A stretch of 64,000 bases of DNA from Gemmobacter sp034519525 (GTDB taxonomy: Bacteria > Pseudomonadota > Alphaproteobacteria > Rhodobacterales > Rhodobacteraceae), in NCBI GenBank assembly GCA_034519525.1, contig JAXHOJ010000046.1, positions 1 through 64,000 on the forward strand, given 5' to 3'. The notes below the pieces were generated by a model. The model was not told the DNA's origin and did no database searches. It saw only the letters and a list, made by a program, of their open reading frames with translations. The position numbers and the translations under genes are program-made. Positions within the stretch are counted from its first letter, which is position 1, and each line of letters opens with the position of its first letter. Positions 34,839-43,945 of this stretch are shown here, one piece after another.

Positions 34839-35999
34839 ATGTTCACATCGTCAATGCGCTTTGATCTGGGTGAGGATATCGCCGCCCTGCGTGACATGGT
34901 CAGCCGCTGGGCTACCGACCGGCTGAAGCCCATCGCGGCGCAGGTGGATCGTGACAATGTCTTCCCGGCCGCGCTGTGGCGCGAAATGGGGGATCTTGGG
35001 CTGCTGGGCATCACCGTGCCGGAAGAATTCGGCGGCGCGGGCATGGGCTATCTGGCGCATGTCATCGCCACGGAAGAAATCGCCCGCGCCTCGGCCTCGA
35101 TCAGCCTGTCTTACGGCGCCCATTCCAACCTCTGCGTCAACCAGATGAAGCTGAACGGCAGCCCCGAGCAGAAGGCGAAATACCTGCCCGGTCTGGTATC
35201 GGGCGCCCATGTCGGCGCGCTGGCGATGAGCGAGCCGGGCGCCGGGTCGGATGTGGTGTCGATGAAGCTGCGCGCCGAAAAGCGCAACGGCTACTACGTT
35301 CTGAACGGCAGCAAATACTGGATCACCAATGGCCCCGATGCCGATACGCTGATCGTCTATGCCAAGACCGACCCCGAGGCGGGCGCGAAAGGCATCACCG
35401 CCTTCATCGTCGAACGCGGCTTCAAGGGCTTTTCCACCAGCGTGCATTTCGACAAGCTGGGGATGCGCGGATCGAACACCGGCGAGCTGATCTTTGAAGA
35501 TTGCGAAGTGCCGTTCGAAAACGTGCTGGGCACCGAGGGCAAGGGCGTGCGCGTCCTGATGTCTGGCCTCGATTACGAACGCGTCGTGCTGTCGGGCATC
35601 GGCACTGGCATCATGGCGGCCTGTCTGGACGAGGTGGTGCCCTATGCCCGCGAACGCCATCAGTTCGGCCAGCCCATCGGGAATTTTCAGCTGATGCAGG
35701 CCAAGATCGCCGACATGTATGTGGCGCTGAATTCGGCCCGCGCCTATGTCTACGAGGCGGCGCGCGCCTGCGACCGGGGCGAGGTGACGCGGGCCGATGC
35801 CGCGGGCTGCGTGCTTTATGCCAGCGAACAGGCCATGGTGCAGGCGCATCAGGCGGTGCAGGCGCTGGGGGGCGCAGGCTTCCTGAACGATTCGACCGTC
35901 AGCCGCCTGTTCCGCGATGCCAAGCTGATGGAGATCGGCGCGGGCACCTCTGAAATCCGCCGGATGCTGATCGGGCGCGAGCTGATGGCGCAGCCATGA
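34839..35999 (+). CDS. ivd: Isovaleryl-CoA dehydrogenase
   Basis: This 386-residue acyl-CoA dehydrogenase oxidises isovaleryl-CoA to 3-methylcrotonyl-CoA in leucine breakdown, passing electrons to ETF. Family motifs are YGAHSNLCVNQMKLNGSPEQ, ALAMSEPGAGSDVVSMKL, YWITNGPDADTLIVYAKT and LMSGLDYERVVLSG, where the Glu is at the catalytic position of the isovaleryl-CoA branch. The downstream mcc, hmgL and hydratase genes support the assignment. The ATG at 34839 is preferred for spacing to GGGAGGGG, although an ATG three bases earlier also exists. Confidence 0.93.
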   Translation: MFTSSMRFDLGEDIAALRDMVSRWATDRLKPIAAQVDRDNVFPAALWREMGDLGLLGITVPEEFGGAGMGYLAHVIATEEIARASASISLSYGAHSNLCVNQMKLNGSPEQKAKYLPGLVSGAHVGALAMSEPGAGSDVVSMKLRAEKRNGYYVLNGSKYWITNGPDADTLIVYAKTDPEAGAKGITAFIVERGFKGFSTSVHFDKLGMRGSNTGELIFEDCEVPFENVLGTEGKGVRVLMSGLDYERVVLSGIGTGIMAACLDEVVPYARERHQFGQPIGNFQLMQAKIADMYVALNSARAYVYEAARACDRGEVTRADAAGCVLYASEQAMVQAHQAVQALGGAGFLNDSTVSRLFRDAKLMEIGAGTSEIRRMLIGRELMAQP

Positions 36000-36008
36000 C
36001 AGGCCATG

Positions 36009-36037
36009 AAAAAGGGCGCGGGTTGGCCCCGCGCCCC
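36009..36037 (-). terminator. Rho-independent terminator of ompW
   Basis: On the minus strand GGGCGCGGG and CCCGCGCCC form a 9-base stem with a 5-base loop, followed by TTTTTC. It lies 25 bases after the ompW stop and also falls just behind ivd. Confidence 0.8.
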
Positions 36038-36061
36038 GATACCCCCCCGTGGTTCTGTTGT

Positions 36062-36655
36062 TCAGAACTTCATCACATAGGCAACGCCCGCCACCAGCGG
36101 ATCAACCTCCACCCGACCGACCTTGGCGCCGTTCAGCTTCACATCGCTGTCGATATCCAGATAGCGCAGGTCCATCCGCAGCGCGCCCTTTTCGCTGATG
36201 GCGTAATCCACCCCCAGATGGGCGGCCAGCCCCCAGCTGTTGTCGATCTTCAGATCGCCCAGCGGCGAGCGGTCTTCGAAGAAGGTGGTATAGTTGATGC
36301 CTGCGCCGATGAACGGCTTCAGCGCGCCGCCGGTCGGGAAGTGATAGTTCACCGAAACGGTGGGCGGCAGGTGCTTGGTGCTGCCGACCTTGGCGCCGCC
36401 GATCTTGATATCATGCTTGAAGGGCAGGGCGGCCAGCACCTCAAGGCCGATATTGTCGCGGATGAAATATTCGAAGGTGATCGTCGGCCGGGTGTTGCTG
36501 CCGATCTCGGTCGTGCCACCGGCCACGATGCCGTTGTCATCCTTCGGCTGGACAAAGCCGAGCCCGAGGCCAAGCGTCATGTCGCCCGCCGACTGGGCAA
36601 GGGCAGGTGTGGTGAGCGCGGCGGCAGAGATCAGGGCCAGAGCAAGCGTTTTCAT
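36062..36655 (-). CDS. ompW: OmpW family outer membrane protein
   Basis: This 197-residue small beta-barrel has a signal peptide ending in TPALAQ. The OmpW features are an N-terminal LGLGLGFVQPKDD, repeated amphipathic strands, GALKPFIGAGINYTTFF, and a terminal strand ending in Phe (VAGVAYVMKF) as needed for BAM insertion. OmpW is a hydrophobic channel of the outer membrane. An FNR-type box lies 59-72 bases upstream, suggesting control by oxygen. Confidence 0.88.
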   Translation of the reverse strand: MKTLALALISAAALTTPALAQSAGDMTLGLGLGFVQPKDDNGIVAGGTTEIGSNTRPTITFEYFIRDNIGLEVLAALPFKHDIKIGGAKVGSTKHLPPTVSVNYHFPTGGALKPFIGAGINYTTFFEDRSPLGDLKIDNSWGLAAHLGVDYAISEKGALRMDLRYLDIDSDVKLNGAKVGRVEVDPLVAGVAYVMKF

Positions 36656-36713
36656 GGGTCTTCTCGCAGGTTGTTTGCGGGGCGACCTTGGCGCCCATGG
36701 CTGTCACAAAACC

Positions 36714-36727
36714 TTGACCTGAATCAA
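36714..36727. promoter_or_regulatory. FNR/FnrL-type box between ompW and mccB
   Basis: TTGACCTGAATCAA matches TTGAT-N4-ATCAA in 9 of 10 conserved positions; on the minus strand it reads TTGATTCAGGTCAA. The centre is about 65 bases upstream of the ompW ATG, compatible with activation from about -41.5 with a short leader. It is 76 bases upstream of mccB and could affect that gene too. Confidence 0.65.
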
Positions 36728-36802
36728 ACGGCCACCGCTTCGGCCTGCGACATTCCGGCTCAGGTCCGTCTGGTATAACCTCTTGGAAAGAGGCTGAAAA
36801 AC

Positions 36803-38408
36803 ATGATTCTGAAATCTCGCATTCTGACAGGCTCCGATATGTTCCGCGCCAATCGCGCGGCGCATCTGGCCATGCTGGACACGATCGGCCAGGCGGCGGC
36901 ACAGGCGGCGGCGGGCGGCGGCGAAAAGGCCATGGCGCGGCATGTGGCGCGCGGCAAGATGCCGCCGCGGGACCGGGTGGCGGGCCTCCTGGACCCCGGC
37001 TCGCCGTTTCTGGAAATCGGCGCCACGGCGGCGCATGGGCTGTATGATGGCGCCGCGCCCTGTGCCGGGGTGATCGCCGGGGTGGGCCGGGTGCATGGGC
37101 AAGAGGTCATGGTGGTGGCCAATGACGCCACCGTGAAGGGCGGCACCTATTACCCGATGACGGTCAAGAAACACCTGCGCGCGCAGGAAATCGCCGCGGA
37201 ATGTGCGCTGCCCTGCGTCTATCTGGTGGATTCGGGCGGCGCCAACCTGCCCAATCAGGATGAGGTCTTCCCCGACCGCGACCATTTCGGCCGCATCTTC
37301 TACAATCAGGCGCGGATGTCGGCGGCGGGCATCGCGCAGATCGCCGTGGTGATGGGGTCCTGCACCGCAGGCGGGGCCTATGTGCCCGCGATGTCGGATG
37401 TCTCCATCATCGTGCGCGATCAGGGCACGATCTTTCTGGCCGGCCCGCCCTTGGTGAAGGCCGCCACGGGCGAGGTGGTCACCGCCGAGGATCTGGGCGG
37501 CGGCGATGTGCATACGCGCCTGTCGGGCGTGGCCGATTATCTGGCCGAGGATGACGCCCATGCGCTGGCCCTGGCGCGGCGCGCGGTCAGCCATCTGAAC
37601 CGCAGCAAACCCGCCACCGTGCAATGGCAAAGCCCCGAAGACCCGGCCTATGACCCCGAGGAAATCCTCGGCGTGGTGCCCGGCGATCTGCGCACGCCCT
37701 ATGACATCCGCGAGGTCATCGCCCGCGTGGTGGACGGCTCGCGGTTCGATGAATTCAAGGCGCGCTTCGGCGAGACCCTGGTCACCGGCTTTGCCCATGT
37801 CATGGGCTGCCCGGTCGGCATCGTCGCCAACAACGGCGTGCTGTTTTCCGAGGCCGCGATGAAGGGCGCGCATTTCGTCGAACTCTGCAGCCAGCGCGGC
37901 ATCCCGCTGGTGTTCCTGCAGAACATCACCGGCTTCATGGTGGGCCGCAAATACGAAAACGAAGGCATCGCCCGCCACGGCGCCAAGATGGTGACGGCCG
38001 TGGCCTCCACCAATGTGCCCAAAGTCACCATGCTCGTCGGCGGCAGCTTCGGCGCGGGCAATTACGGCATGGCAGGCCGCGCCTATCAGCCGCGGTTCCT
38101 GTGGACATGGCCGAACTCGCCGCATCTCGGTGATGGGCGGCGAACAGGCGGCAGGCGTGCTGGCCACCGTCAAGCGCGACGGCATCGAACGCACAGGCGG
38201 CACCTGGTCGCCCGAGGAAGAGGCCGAGTTCAAACGCCCCACCATCGACATGTTCGAACGTCAAAGCCACCCGCTCTATGCCTCGGCCCGGCTCTGGGAT
38301 GATGGCATCATCGACCCGCGCAAGACGCGCGACGTGCTGGCGCTGTGCCTCTCCGCCGCCCTCAACGCCCCCATCGAACCCACGCGCTTCGGCGTGTTCC
38401 GCATGTGA
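36803..38408 (+). CDS. mccB: 3-Methylcrotonyl-CoA carboxylase beta subunit (one frameshift)
   Basis: This carboxyltransferase subunit moves CO2 from biotin to 3-methylcrotonyl-CoA. Family blocks are ARGKMPPRDRVAGLLDPGSP, NDATVKGGTYYPMTVKKHLR, PDRDHFGRIFYNQARMS and MGSCTAGGAYVPAMSD. The C-terminal part GGSFGAGNYGMAGRAYQPRF is followed by a frame break near 38125, where one extra C fits, and then VMGGEQAAGVLATVKRD in the next frame. The rejoined protein is 534 residues, normal for MccB. It starts a co-directional block with mccA, 123 bases downstream. Confidence 0.93.
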
Positions 38409-38418
38409 GCCGCCGCCG

Positions 38419-38474
38419 GGAAAGGGAAAGCCCTTTCCCCCCTTCCCGTTGTCCAAATATCCCGGGGTCGCCGG
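38419..38474 (+). repeat. Intergenic repeat element, copy F, with hairpin
   Basis: GGGAAAGGG-AAAG-CCCTTTCCC (38419-38440) is followed by a diverged core, CCTTCCCGTTGTCCAAATAT then CCCGGGG. It is the only copy found between two co-directional genes (mccB and mccA). It may reduce read-through between them. Confidence 0.5.
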
Positions 38475-38531
38475 GCGCATGTTCGCCGGCGAGGGGGCAG
38501 CGCCCCATCCCGAAATCAAGGAGAGGAACCG

Positions 38532-40456
38532 ATGTTCCAGAAGATCCTGATCGCCAACCGCGGCGAGATCGCCTGCCGCATCATCGCCACCGCCCGCCGC
38601 ATGGGCGTGACGACCGTGGCGGTTTACTCCGAAGCCGATGCCGGCGCCCGCCATGTGCAGCTGGCGGATGAGGCGGTGGCCATCGGCGGCCCGGCGCCGC
38701 GCGACAGCTATCTGCGCGGCGATGCGATCATCGCGGCGGCGCTGGCCACCGGCGCGCAGGCGATCCATCCGGGCTATGGCTTCCTGTCCGAAAACCCCGA
38801 TTTCGTCGATGCGGTCACGGCGGCGGGCCTCACCTTCATCGGCCCCTCGGCCCAGGCGATCCGCGCCATGGGCCTCAAGGATGCCGCCAAGGCGCTGATG
38901 GCCGAGGCCGGCGTGCCGGTGGTGCCGGGCTATCACGGCGCCAATCAGGATGCCGAACATCTGGCCGGCGCCGCCGATGCCATCGGCTATCCCGTGCTGA
39001 TCAAGGCCGTGGCGGGCGGCGGCGGCAAGGGGATGCGCCAGGTCACCCGCCCGCAGGATTTTGCCGCCGCGCTGGAAAGCGCCCGGGGCGAGGCCGCCAC
39101 CGCCTTTGGCAATGATGCGGTGCTGATCGAGAAATACGTCGAAAAGCCCCGCCATATCGAGGTGCAGGTCTTTGGCGATGGCCGCGATGCCGTGCATCTG
39201 TTTGAACGCGATTGTTCGCTGCAGCGCCGCCACCAGAAGGTGATCGAAGAGGCCCCCGCGCCCGGCATGCCCGCAGACATGCGCGCGGCGATGGGCGAGG
39301 CCGCGGTGCGCGCCGCCCGCGCCATCGGCTACAGCGGCGCAGGTACCATCGAATTCATCGTCGATGCCTCCGAAGGCCTGCGCGCCGACCGCTTCTGGTT
39401 CATGGAGATGAACACCCGCCTGCAGGTCGAACATCCGGTGACCGAGGCGATCACCGGCATCGATCTGGTGGAATGGCAGCTGCGCGTCGCCGCGGGCGAG
39501 CCGCTGCCGCTGCGGCAGGATCAGCTGGCGATCCATGGCCATGCCTTCGAGGCGCGGCTCTATGCCGAGGACGTGCCCGCCGGGTTCCTGCCCGCCACCG
39601 GGCGGCTGGCGCATCTGGCCTTTCCGACCGGATGCCGCGCCGATACCGGCGTGCGCACGGGCGATACGATCAGCCCCTGGTATGATCCGATGATCGCCAA
39701 GGTGATCGTCCATGGCCCCACCCGCGCCGTGGCGCTGGCGCAGCTGGCCCGCGCGCTGCAGGAAACGCAGGTGGCGGGCACCACCACCAACCTGGCCTTT
39801 CTGGGCGCGCTGGCCCGGCATCCGGGCTTTGCCGCCGGTGATGTGGATACCGGGCTGATCGAACGCGATCTGGCGGCGCTGACCGCCGCCCCCGCGCCTT
39901 CGGCTGCCGTTCAGGCGGCGGCGCTGCTGGCCTCCGCCGGTCTGGGTGCCGGTCCGCTGCAGGGCTTCACCCTCTGGGCGCCGCTGGCACGCGGGCTGGC
40001 GGTGGATCGAGTTGCGGCGCGAGACCATCGCGGGCACGGCCTGCAATTCGTGGCGCTGGCGGGCGCGCAGATCACCGTGCGCCGGCGGAGGCTGGCTGCT
40101 CGCCGCGGAACTGCCGGTGCCGTGCGAGGCGGTGTCACGGGCAGATCCACGTCTTCGACAGGGGCCAGTGCCACAGCTTCACCCCCCATGATCCGCTGGC
40201 GCGCGAGGCCAATGCAGGCGCTGCAGGCAATGCCACGCTCTCGCCCATGCCGGGGCTGGTGAAGGCGGTGTTCGTGGTGCCGGGGCAGGCGGTGACGGCG
40301 GGCGACCGGCTGGCGGTGCTGGAGGCGATGAAGATGGAACATACCCTCACCGCCGCCCGGGACGGCGTGGTGGCCGAGGTGCTGGCGGCCCCCGGCAGTC
40401 AGGTGGAGGCCGGGGCCGCGCTGATCCTTCTGGCGGAAGAGGAGGTGGCGGCATGA
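38532..40456 (+). CDS. mccA: 3-Methylcrotonyl-CoA carboxylase alpha subunit (frameshifts in the C-terminal third)
   Basis: This is the biotin carboxylase/biotin carrier subunit. The N-terminus FQKILIANRGEIACRIIATA, the ATP-grasp loop AVAGGGGKGMRQV, EKYVEKPRHIEVQVFGD and MNTRLQVEHPVTE are typical. The biotin attachment site AVLEAMKMEHTLTA (Lys in AMKM) is near the end. Between about 39990 and 40250 the pieces lie in different frames (at least four breaks). The rejoined length of about 641 residues fits MccA. BirA, needed to load biotin, is encoded at 60533 in the same window. Confidence 0.92.
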
Positions 40457-41112
40457 TCCGCCTGCATCACGTTCCCGGTTCGCGCAGCTTCCGCATCCTC
40501 TGGCTGCTGGAAGAACTCGGGTTGGCCTATGAAATCCAGCCCTATCGCCTGGATGATGGATCGACCCGCCAGCCGGATTTTCTGGCGCTGTCGCCCGCAG
40601 GCCGGGTGCCCGCGCTGGAAATCGACGGGCAGGCGATCTTTGAAAGCGGCGCCATCCTGCAATATCTGCTGGAACGCCACGCGCAGGCGGGGCTGGCCCC
40701 GCAGCCCGGCGCGGCGGATCGGGCACGGTTTCTGGAATGGCTGCATTTTTCCGAAACCCAGGCCGCGCTGCTGGAACAGCTGAACATCCAGCACATCTTC
40801 CTGCGCCCCGAAACGGCCCGCTCGCCGGTGCTGATGAAACTTCTGGCCCGGCGGCTGGCGGTGACGATGCAGGCGATGGATCGGGCGCTGACGGGGCAGG
40901 ATACCCTGCTGGCGGGGGGCTTTTCGGCGGCGGATGTGGCCTATGGGTTCAACATCCCGGCGGTGTTCCGCTTCGTGCGGGGCGATGCCTTCCCGGCGCT
41001 GCAGGCCTATGCGGCACGGATGGCCGCCCGGCCCGCCTTTCAGCGGGCGCAGGCGCGGGATGGCGCGGGCACGCTCTATGCCCGCGATTTCTACGAGGTG
41101 CCGGATGTCTGA
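40453..41112 (+). CDS. Glutathione S-transferase family protein in the leucine operon
   Basis: This 219-residue protein has an N-terminal thioredoxin-like GST domain (IRLHHVPGSRSFRILWLLEE, then GRVPALEIDGQAIFESGAIL) and a helical C-terminal domain (FSAADVAYGFNIPAVFRF). Its start overlaps the mccA stop (ATGA) and its stop overlaps the hmgL start, so it is translationally embedded in the operon. The catalytic Ser/Tyr near the start may be Ser10 or Ser12. The role in leucine breakdown is unknown; detoxification of a reactive enoyl-CoA or aldehyde is possible. Confidence 0.85.
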   Translation: MIRLHHVPGSRSFRILWLLEELGLAYEIQPYRLDDGSTRQPDFLALSPAGRVPALEIDGQAIFESGAILQYLLERHAQAGLAPQPGAADRARFLEWLHFSETQAALLEQLNIQHIFLRPETARSPVLMKLLARRLAVTMQAMDRALTGQDTLLAGGFSAADVAYGFNIPAVFRFVRGDAFPALQAYAARMAARPAFQRAQARDGAGTLYARDFYEVPDV

Positions 41113-42033
41113 CCATGTCGAGATCTTCGAAATGGGCCCGCGCGACGGGCTGCAGAATGAAAAGCGGCTGATCCCGGCGGCCGACAAGATCGCGCTGGTC
41201 GATCTGCTGTCTCAGGCCGGGTTCCGCCGGATCGAGGTGACCAGCTTCGTTTCCCCGCGCTGGGTGCCGCAGATGGCCGATGCGGACGAGGTGCTGGCGC
41301 GCATCACCCGGGCGCCGGGCATCCGCTATGCGGCCCTGACCCCCAACCTCAGGGGCTATCAGGCGGCGCGGGCCGCGCGGGCCGATGAGGTGGCGATCTT
41401 CGCCTCTGCCTCCGAAGGCTTCAGCCGGGCGAACCTCAATTGCTCCATCGCCGAAAGTCTGGATCGTTTCGCCCTGGTGGCAGAAGCGGCGCGGGCCGAC
41501 GGGATGCCGCTGCGCGGCTATGTCTCAGTGGTGACCGATTGCCCCTTCGACGGGCCAACGCCCCCGGCGCAGGTGGCCCGCGTGGCGGCGGCGCTGCGCG
41601 ATCTGGGCTGCTATGAAATCAGCCTGGGCGATACCATCGGCCATGGCCGCCCCGAAACCATCCGCGCCATGCTGCAGGCGGTGCTGGCCGAGCTGCCGCC
41701 CGACCGGCTGGCCGGGCATTACCACGATACGCAAGGCCGCGCGCTGGAGAATATCGAGGCGTCGCTGGGCCTGGGTCTGCGGGTGTTTGATGCGGCGGTG
41801 GGGGGGCTTGGCGGCTGCCCCTATGCGCCGGGCGCGGCGGGCAATGTGGCGACCGAGGCGGTGGCGGCGCGGCTGGCGGCCCTTGGCTTTGACACCGGGC
41901 TGGATGCGGCGGTGCTGGACAAGGCGGCCGGATATGGCGCGCGATGCCTGCGGCCAGCGCAGGAGCTTTGCGAGAGATCAGGCTCGCAGATTGCGGGGAG
42001 GAACGGGGCGATGTTGGAGACCGTCGAGCCTGA
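41105..42033 (+). CDS. Hydroxymethylglutaryl-CoA lyase (3' end uncertain)
   Basis: This TIM-barrel lyase splits HMG-CoA to acetoacetate and acetyl-CoA, the last step of leucine breakdown. Motifs are EMGPRDGLQNEKR, EVTSFVSPRWVPQMAD, LNCSIAESLDRF, EISLGDTIGHGRPE, HYHDTQGRALENIEASL and the catalytic-cysteine signature GGLGGCPYAPGAAGN. After about residue 280 no stop codon occurs before the next gene in the same frame, so an indel near 41940 has probably moved the frame. The stop used here (TGA 42031-42033) is one option. Confidence 0.88.
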
Positions 42034-42809
42034 CCACGGACGCCGCGCGGCGTCGGCGCACGCTGACGCTGACGCGGGCCGGACAAGCACAACGCGCTGT
42101 CGGCGCAGATGATCGCCGAGCTGACCGACGCCGCCGCGGCGCGCTGGGCGCGTGATCCGTCGGTGCGGGTGGTGGTGCTGGCGGCGCGCGGGCGCCAGCT
42201 TTTGCGCGGGCGGCGATCTGAAATGGATGCAGGCGCAGATCGACGCGCGATGCCGAGCCCCGCGCGGCTAGGGGCGCCACGGCGCTGGCCGATATGCTGG
42301 GCGCGCTGAACGCCCTGCCCAAGCCGCTGATCGGGCGGGTGCAGGGGGCGGCCTATGGCGGCGGTATCGGCATGATGGCCGTCTGCGACAGCTGCATCGG
42401 CGTGGATCGGGCCCGAAGTTTGGCCTGACGGAAACCCGGCTGGGCCTGATCCCGGCGACCATCTCGCCCTATGTGGTGGCGCGGATCGGCGGGGCGGCGG
42501 CGCGGCGGCATTTCCTGTCGGCCCGGCTGTTTGATGCGGCCGAGGCGCATCGCATCGGCCTGCTGTCCCGGGTGGTGGCGCCCGAGGATCTGGACGCGGC
42601 GGTGGAGGCCGAGGTCGCGCCGTTTCTGGCCTGCGCGCCGCGGCGCGGTGGCGGCCTCCAAGGCCTTGGTCGCGCTGCTCGCCCCGCCGCCAGACCGCGC
42701 CATGGTCGCCGCCACCATCGGCCTGCTGGTCGACCGCTGGGAAAGCCCCGAGGCCGCCGAGGGAATCGCGGCCTTCCTTGAAAAGCGCAAACCGGGCTGG
42801 GCTGTCTGA
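42011..42809 (+). CDS. Enoyl-CoA hydratase, probably methylglutaconyl-CoA hydratase (many frameshifts)
   Basis: Crotonase-family pieces in three frames can be rejoined. The order is MLETV, TLTLTRA, MIAELTDAAAARWARDPSVR, VVVLAARG, KPLIGRVQGAAYGGGIGMMA (oxyanion-hole region), then LGLIPATISPYVVARIGGAA and LFDAAEAHRIGLLSRVV. At least six breaks lie between 42026 and 42650. The C-terminal 150 residues are largely clean to the TGA at 42807-42809. The rejoined length (~263) is normal. The place in the operon fits the hydratase for 3-methylglutaconyl-CoA, between MCC and the lyase in the pathway. Confidence 0.8.
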
Positions 42810-42846
42810 CCGCCGCAGAAGCCCGAGAGAATCCATGGGTCTTTCC

Positions 42847-42882
42847 CGCCGCGACGCGCAATGCCGCATCGCGGCGATTTTT
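42847..42882 (+). terminator. Terminator behind the leucine operon
   Basis: CGCCGCGA and TCGCGGCG form an 8-base stem around a 14-base loop, followed by ATTTTTC. It lies 37 bases after the hydratase stop and upstream of the nuo promoter. Confidence 0.7.
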
Positions 42883-42947
42883 CTGTGTGCGACGGTATGC
42901 AGCCAGCAAATCGCGGTCCCGCAGAGGCTTTTTCGCTCTGGCTTCGG

Positions 42948-42976
42948 TTGACCCGGCACAAGGGGGGGAGTAAACG
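42948..42976 (+). promoter_or_regulatory. Candidate nuo promoter
   Basis: TTGACC (42948-42953) and TAAACG (42971-42976) are separated by 17 bases. The -10 match is weak. It is the best sigma-70-like pair in the 160 bases between the terminator and nuoA, leaving a ~60-base leader. Confidence 0.35.
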
Positions 42977-43042
42977 GAACCCAGCAACGATCCGCGCGCG
43001 CCGGGCGTCCCTCGCCCCTGCCGCCAGCCGAAGGAGCCACTC

Positions 43043-43408
43043 GTGGACGAACTTCTCCGAGAGTATCTTCCGATCCTCATCTTTCTGGCACTTGCGGTCG
43101 GTCTTGGCCTTGTGCTGATCCTCGCCGCCCTGATCCTGGCAGTGCGCAACCCGGACCCCGAAAAAGTGTCGGCCTATGAATGTGGGTTCAACGCCTTTGA
43201 CGATGCGCGGATGAAATTCGACGTCCGCTTCTATCTGGTGTCGATCCTGTTCATCATCTTCGACCTTGAAGTCGCCTTCCTCTTCCCCTGGGCCGTGGCC
43301 TTTGGCGAGCTGTCTATGGTCGGCTTCTGGTCGATGATGGTGTTCCTGGGCGTGCTGACCGTCGGCTTTGCCTATGAATGGAAGAAAGGGGCGCTGGAAT
43401 GGGCGTGA
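43043..43408 (+). CDS. nuoA: NADH-quinone oxidoreductase subunit A
   Basis: This 121-residue subunit of the membrane arm of complex I has three membrane helices. The conserved loop SAYECGFNAFDDARMKFDVR and FIIFDLEVAFLFPWAV are clear. Translation starts at a GTG behind GAAGGAG. It is the first gene of the nuo operon; its stop overlaps the internal ATG of nuoB (TGATG). Confidence 0.96.
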   Translation: MDELLREYLPILIFLALAVGLGLVLILAALILAVRNPDPEKVSAYECGFNAFDDARMKFDVRFYLVSILFIIFDLEVAFLFPWAVAFGELSMVGFWSMMVFLGVLTVGFAYEWKKGALEWA

Positions 43409-43933
43409 TGGCACCGGCGCCAATCACCGCGGCGAATGATCTGGATGTCGCCGTGGCCGCGATGAACCGCGACTTGCAGGACAAGGGCTTCCTGCTGACC
43501 TCGACCGAAGACATCATCAACTGGGCGCGCACCGGCTCGCTGCACTGGATGACCTTTGGTCTGGCCTGCTGCGCGGTGGAAATGATGCACACCGCCATGC
43601 CGCGCTATGATGTGGAACGTTATGGGTTCGCCCCGCGCGCCAGCCCGCGCCAGTCTGACGTGATGATCGTGGCAGGCACGCTGACCAACAAGATGGCCCC
43701 GGCTTTGCGCAAGGTCTATGACCAGATGCCAGAGCCGCGCTATGTGATCTCGATGGGCAGCTGCGCCAATGGCGGCGGCTATTACCACTACAGCTACAGT
43801 GGTGCGCGGCTGCGACCGCGTGGTGCCGGTGGATATCTATGTGCCCGGTTGCCCGCCCACCGCAGAGGCGCTGATGTATGGTATTCTGGCGCTGCAGCGG
43901 AAGATCCGCCGCACCGGCACGCTGGTTCGCTGA
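43399..43933 (+). CDS. nuoB: NADH-quinone oxidoreductase subunit B (one frameshift)
   Basis: This ~178-residue peripheral subunit holds the terminal Fe-S cluster N2. Ligand motifs are FGLACCAVEMMHTAMPRYD and ISMGSCANGGGYYHYSYS; the fourth ligand lies in VPGCPPTAEALMYGIL, which is in the next frame. The break near 43797 (SGARLRP versus VVRGCDR) is a one-base indel. Starts at 43399 (MGVM) or 43408 (MAPA) are both possible. Confidence 0.95.
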
Positions 43934-43945
43934 GGAGCGGTTGAT

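Noticed and set aside
38025..40046. A 673-codon open frame antisense to mccA and mccB
   Set aside because: It is a shadow of the carboxylase genes; the composition is typical of antisense GC-rich DNA and no domain is seen.
36803..42809. Propionyl-CoA or geranyl-CoA carboxylase as the identity of the carboxylase pair
   Set aside because: The neighbours ivd, HMG-CoA lyase and a hydratase complete leucine degradation, which favours methylcrotonyl-CoA carboxylase.
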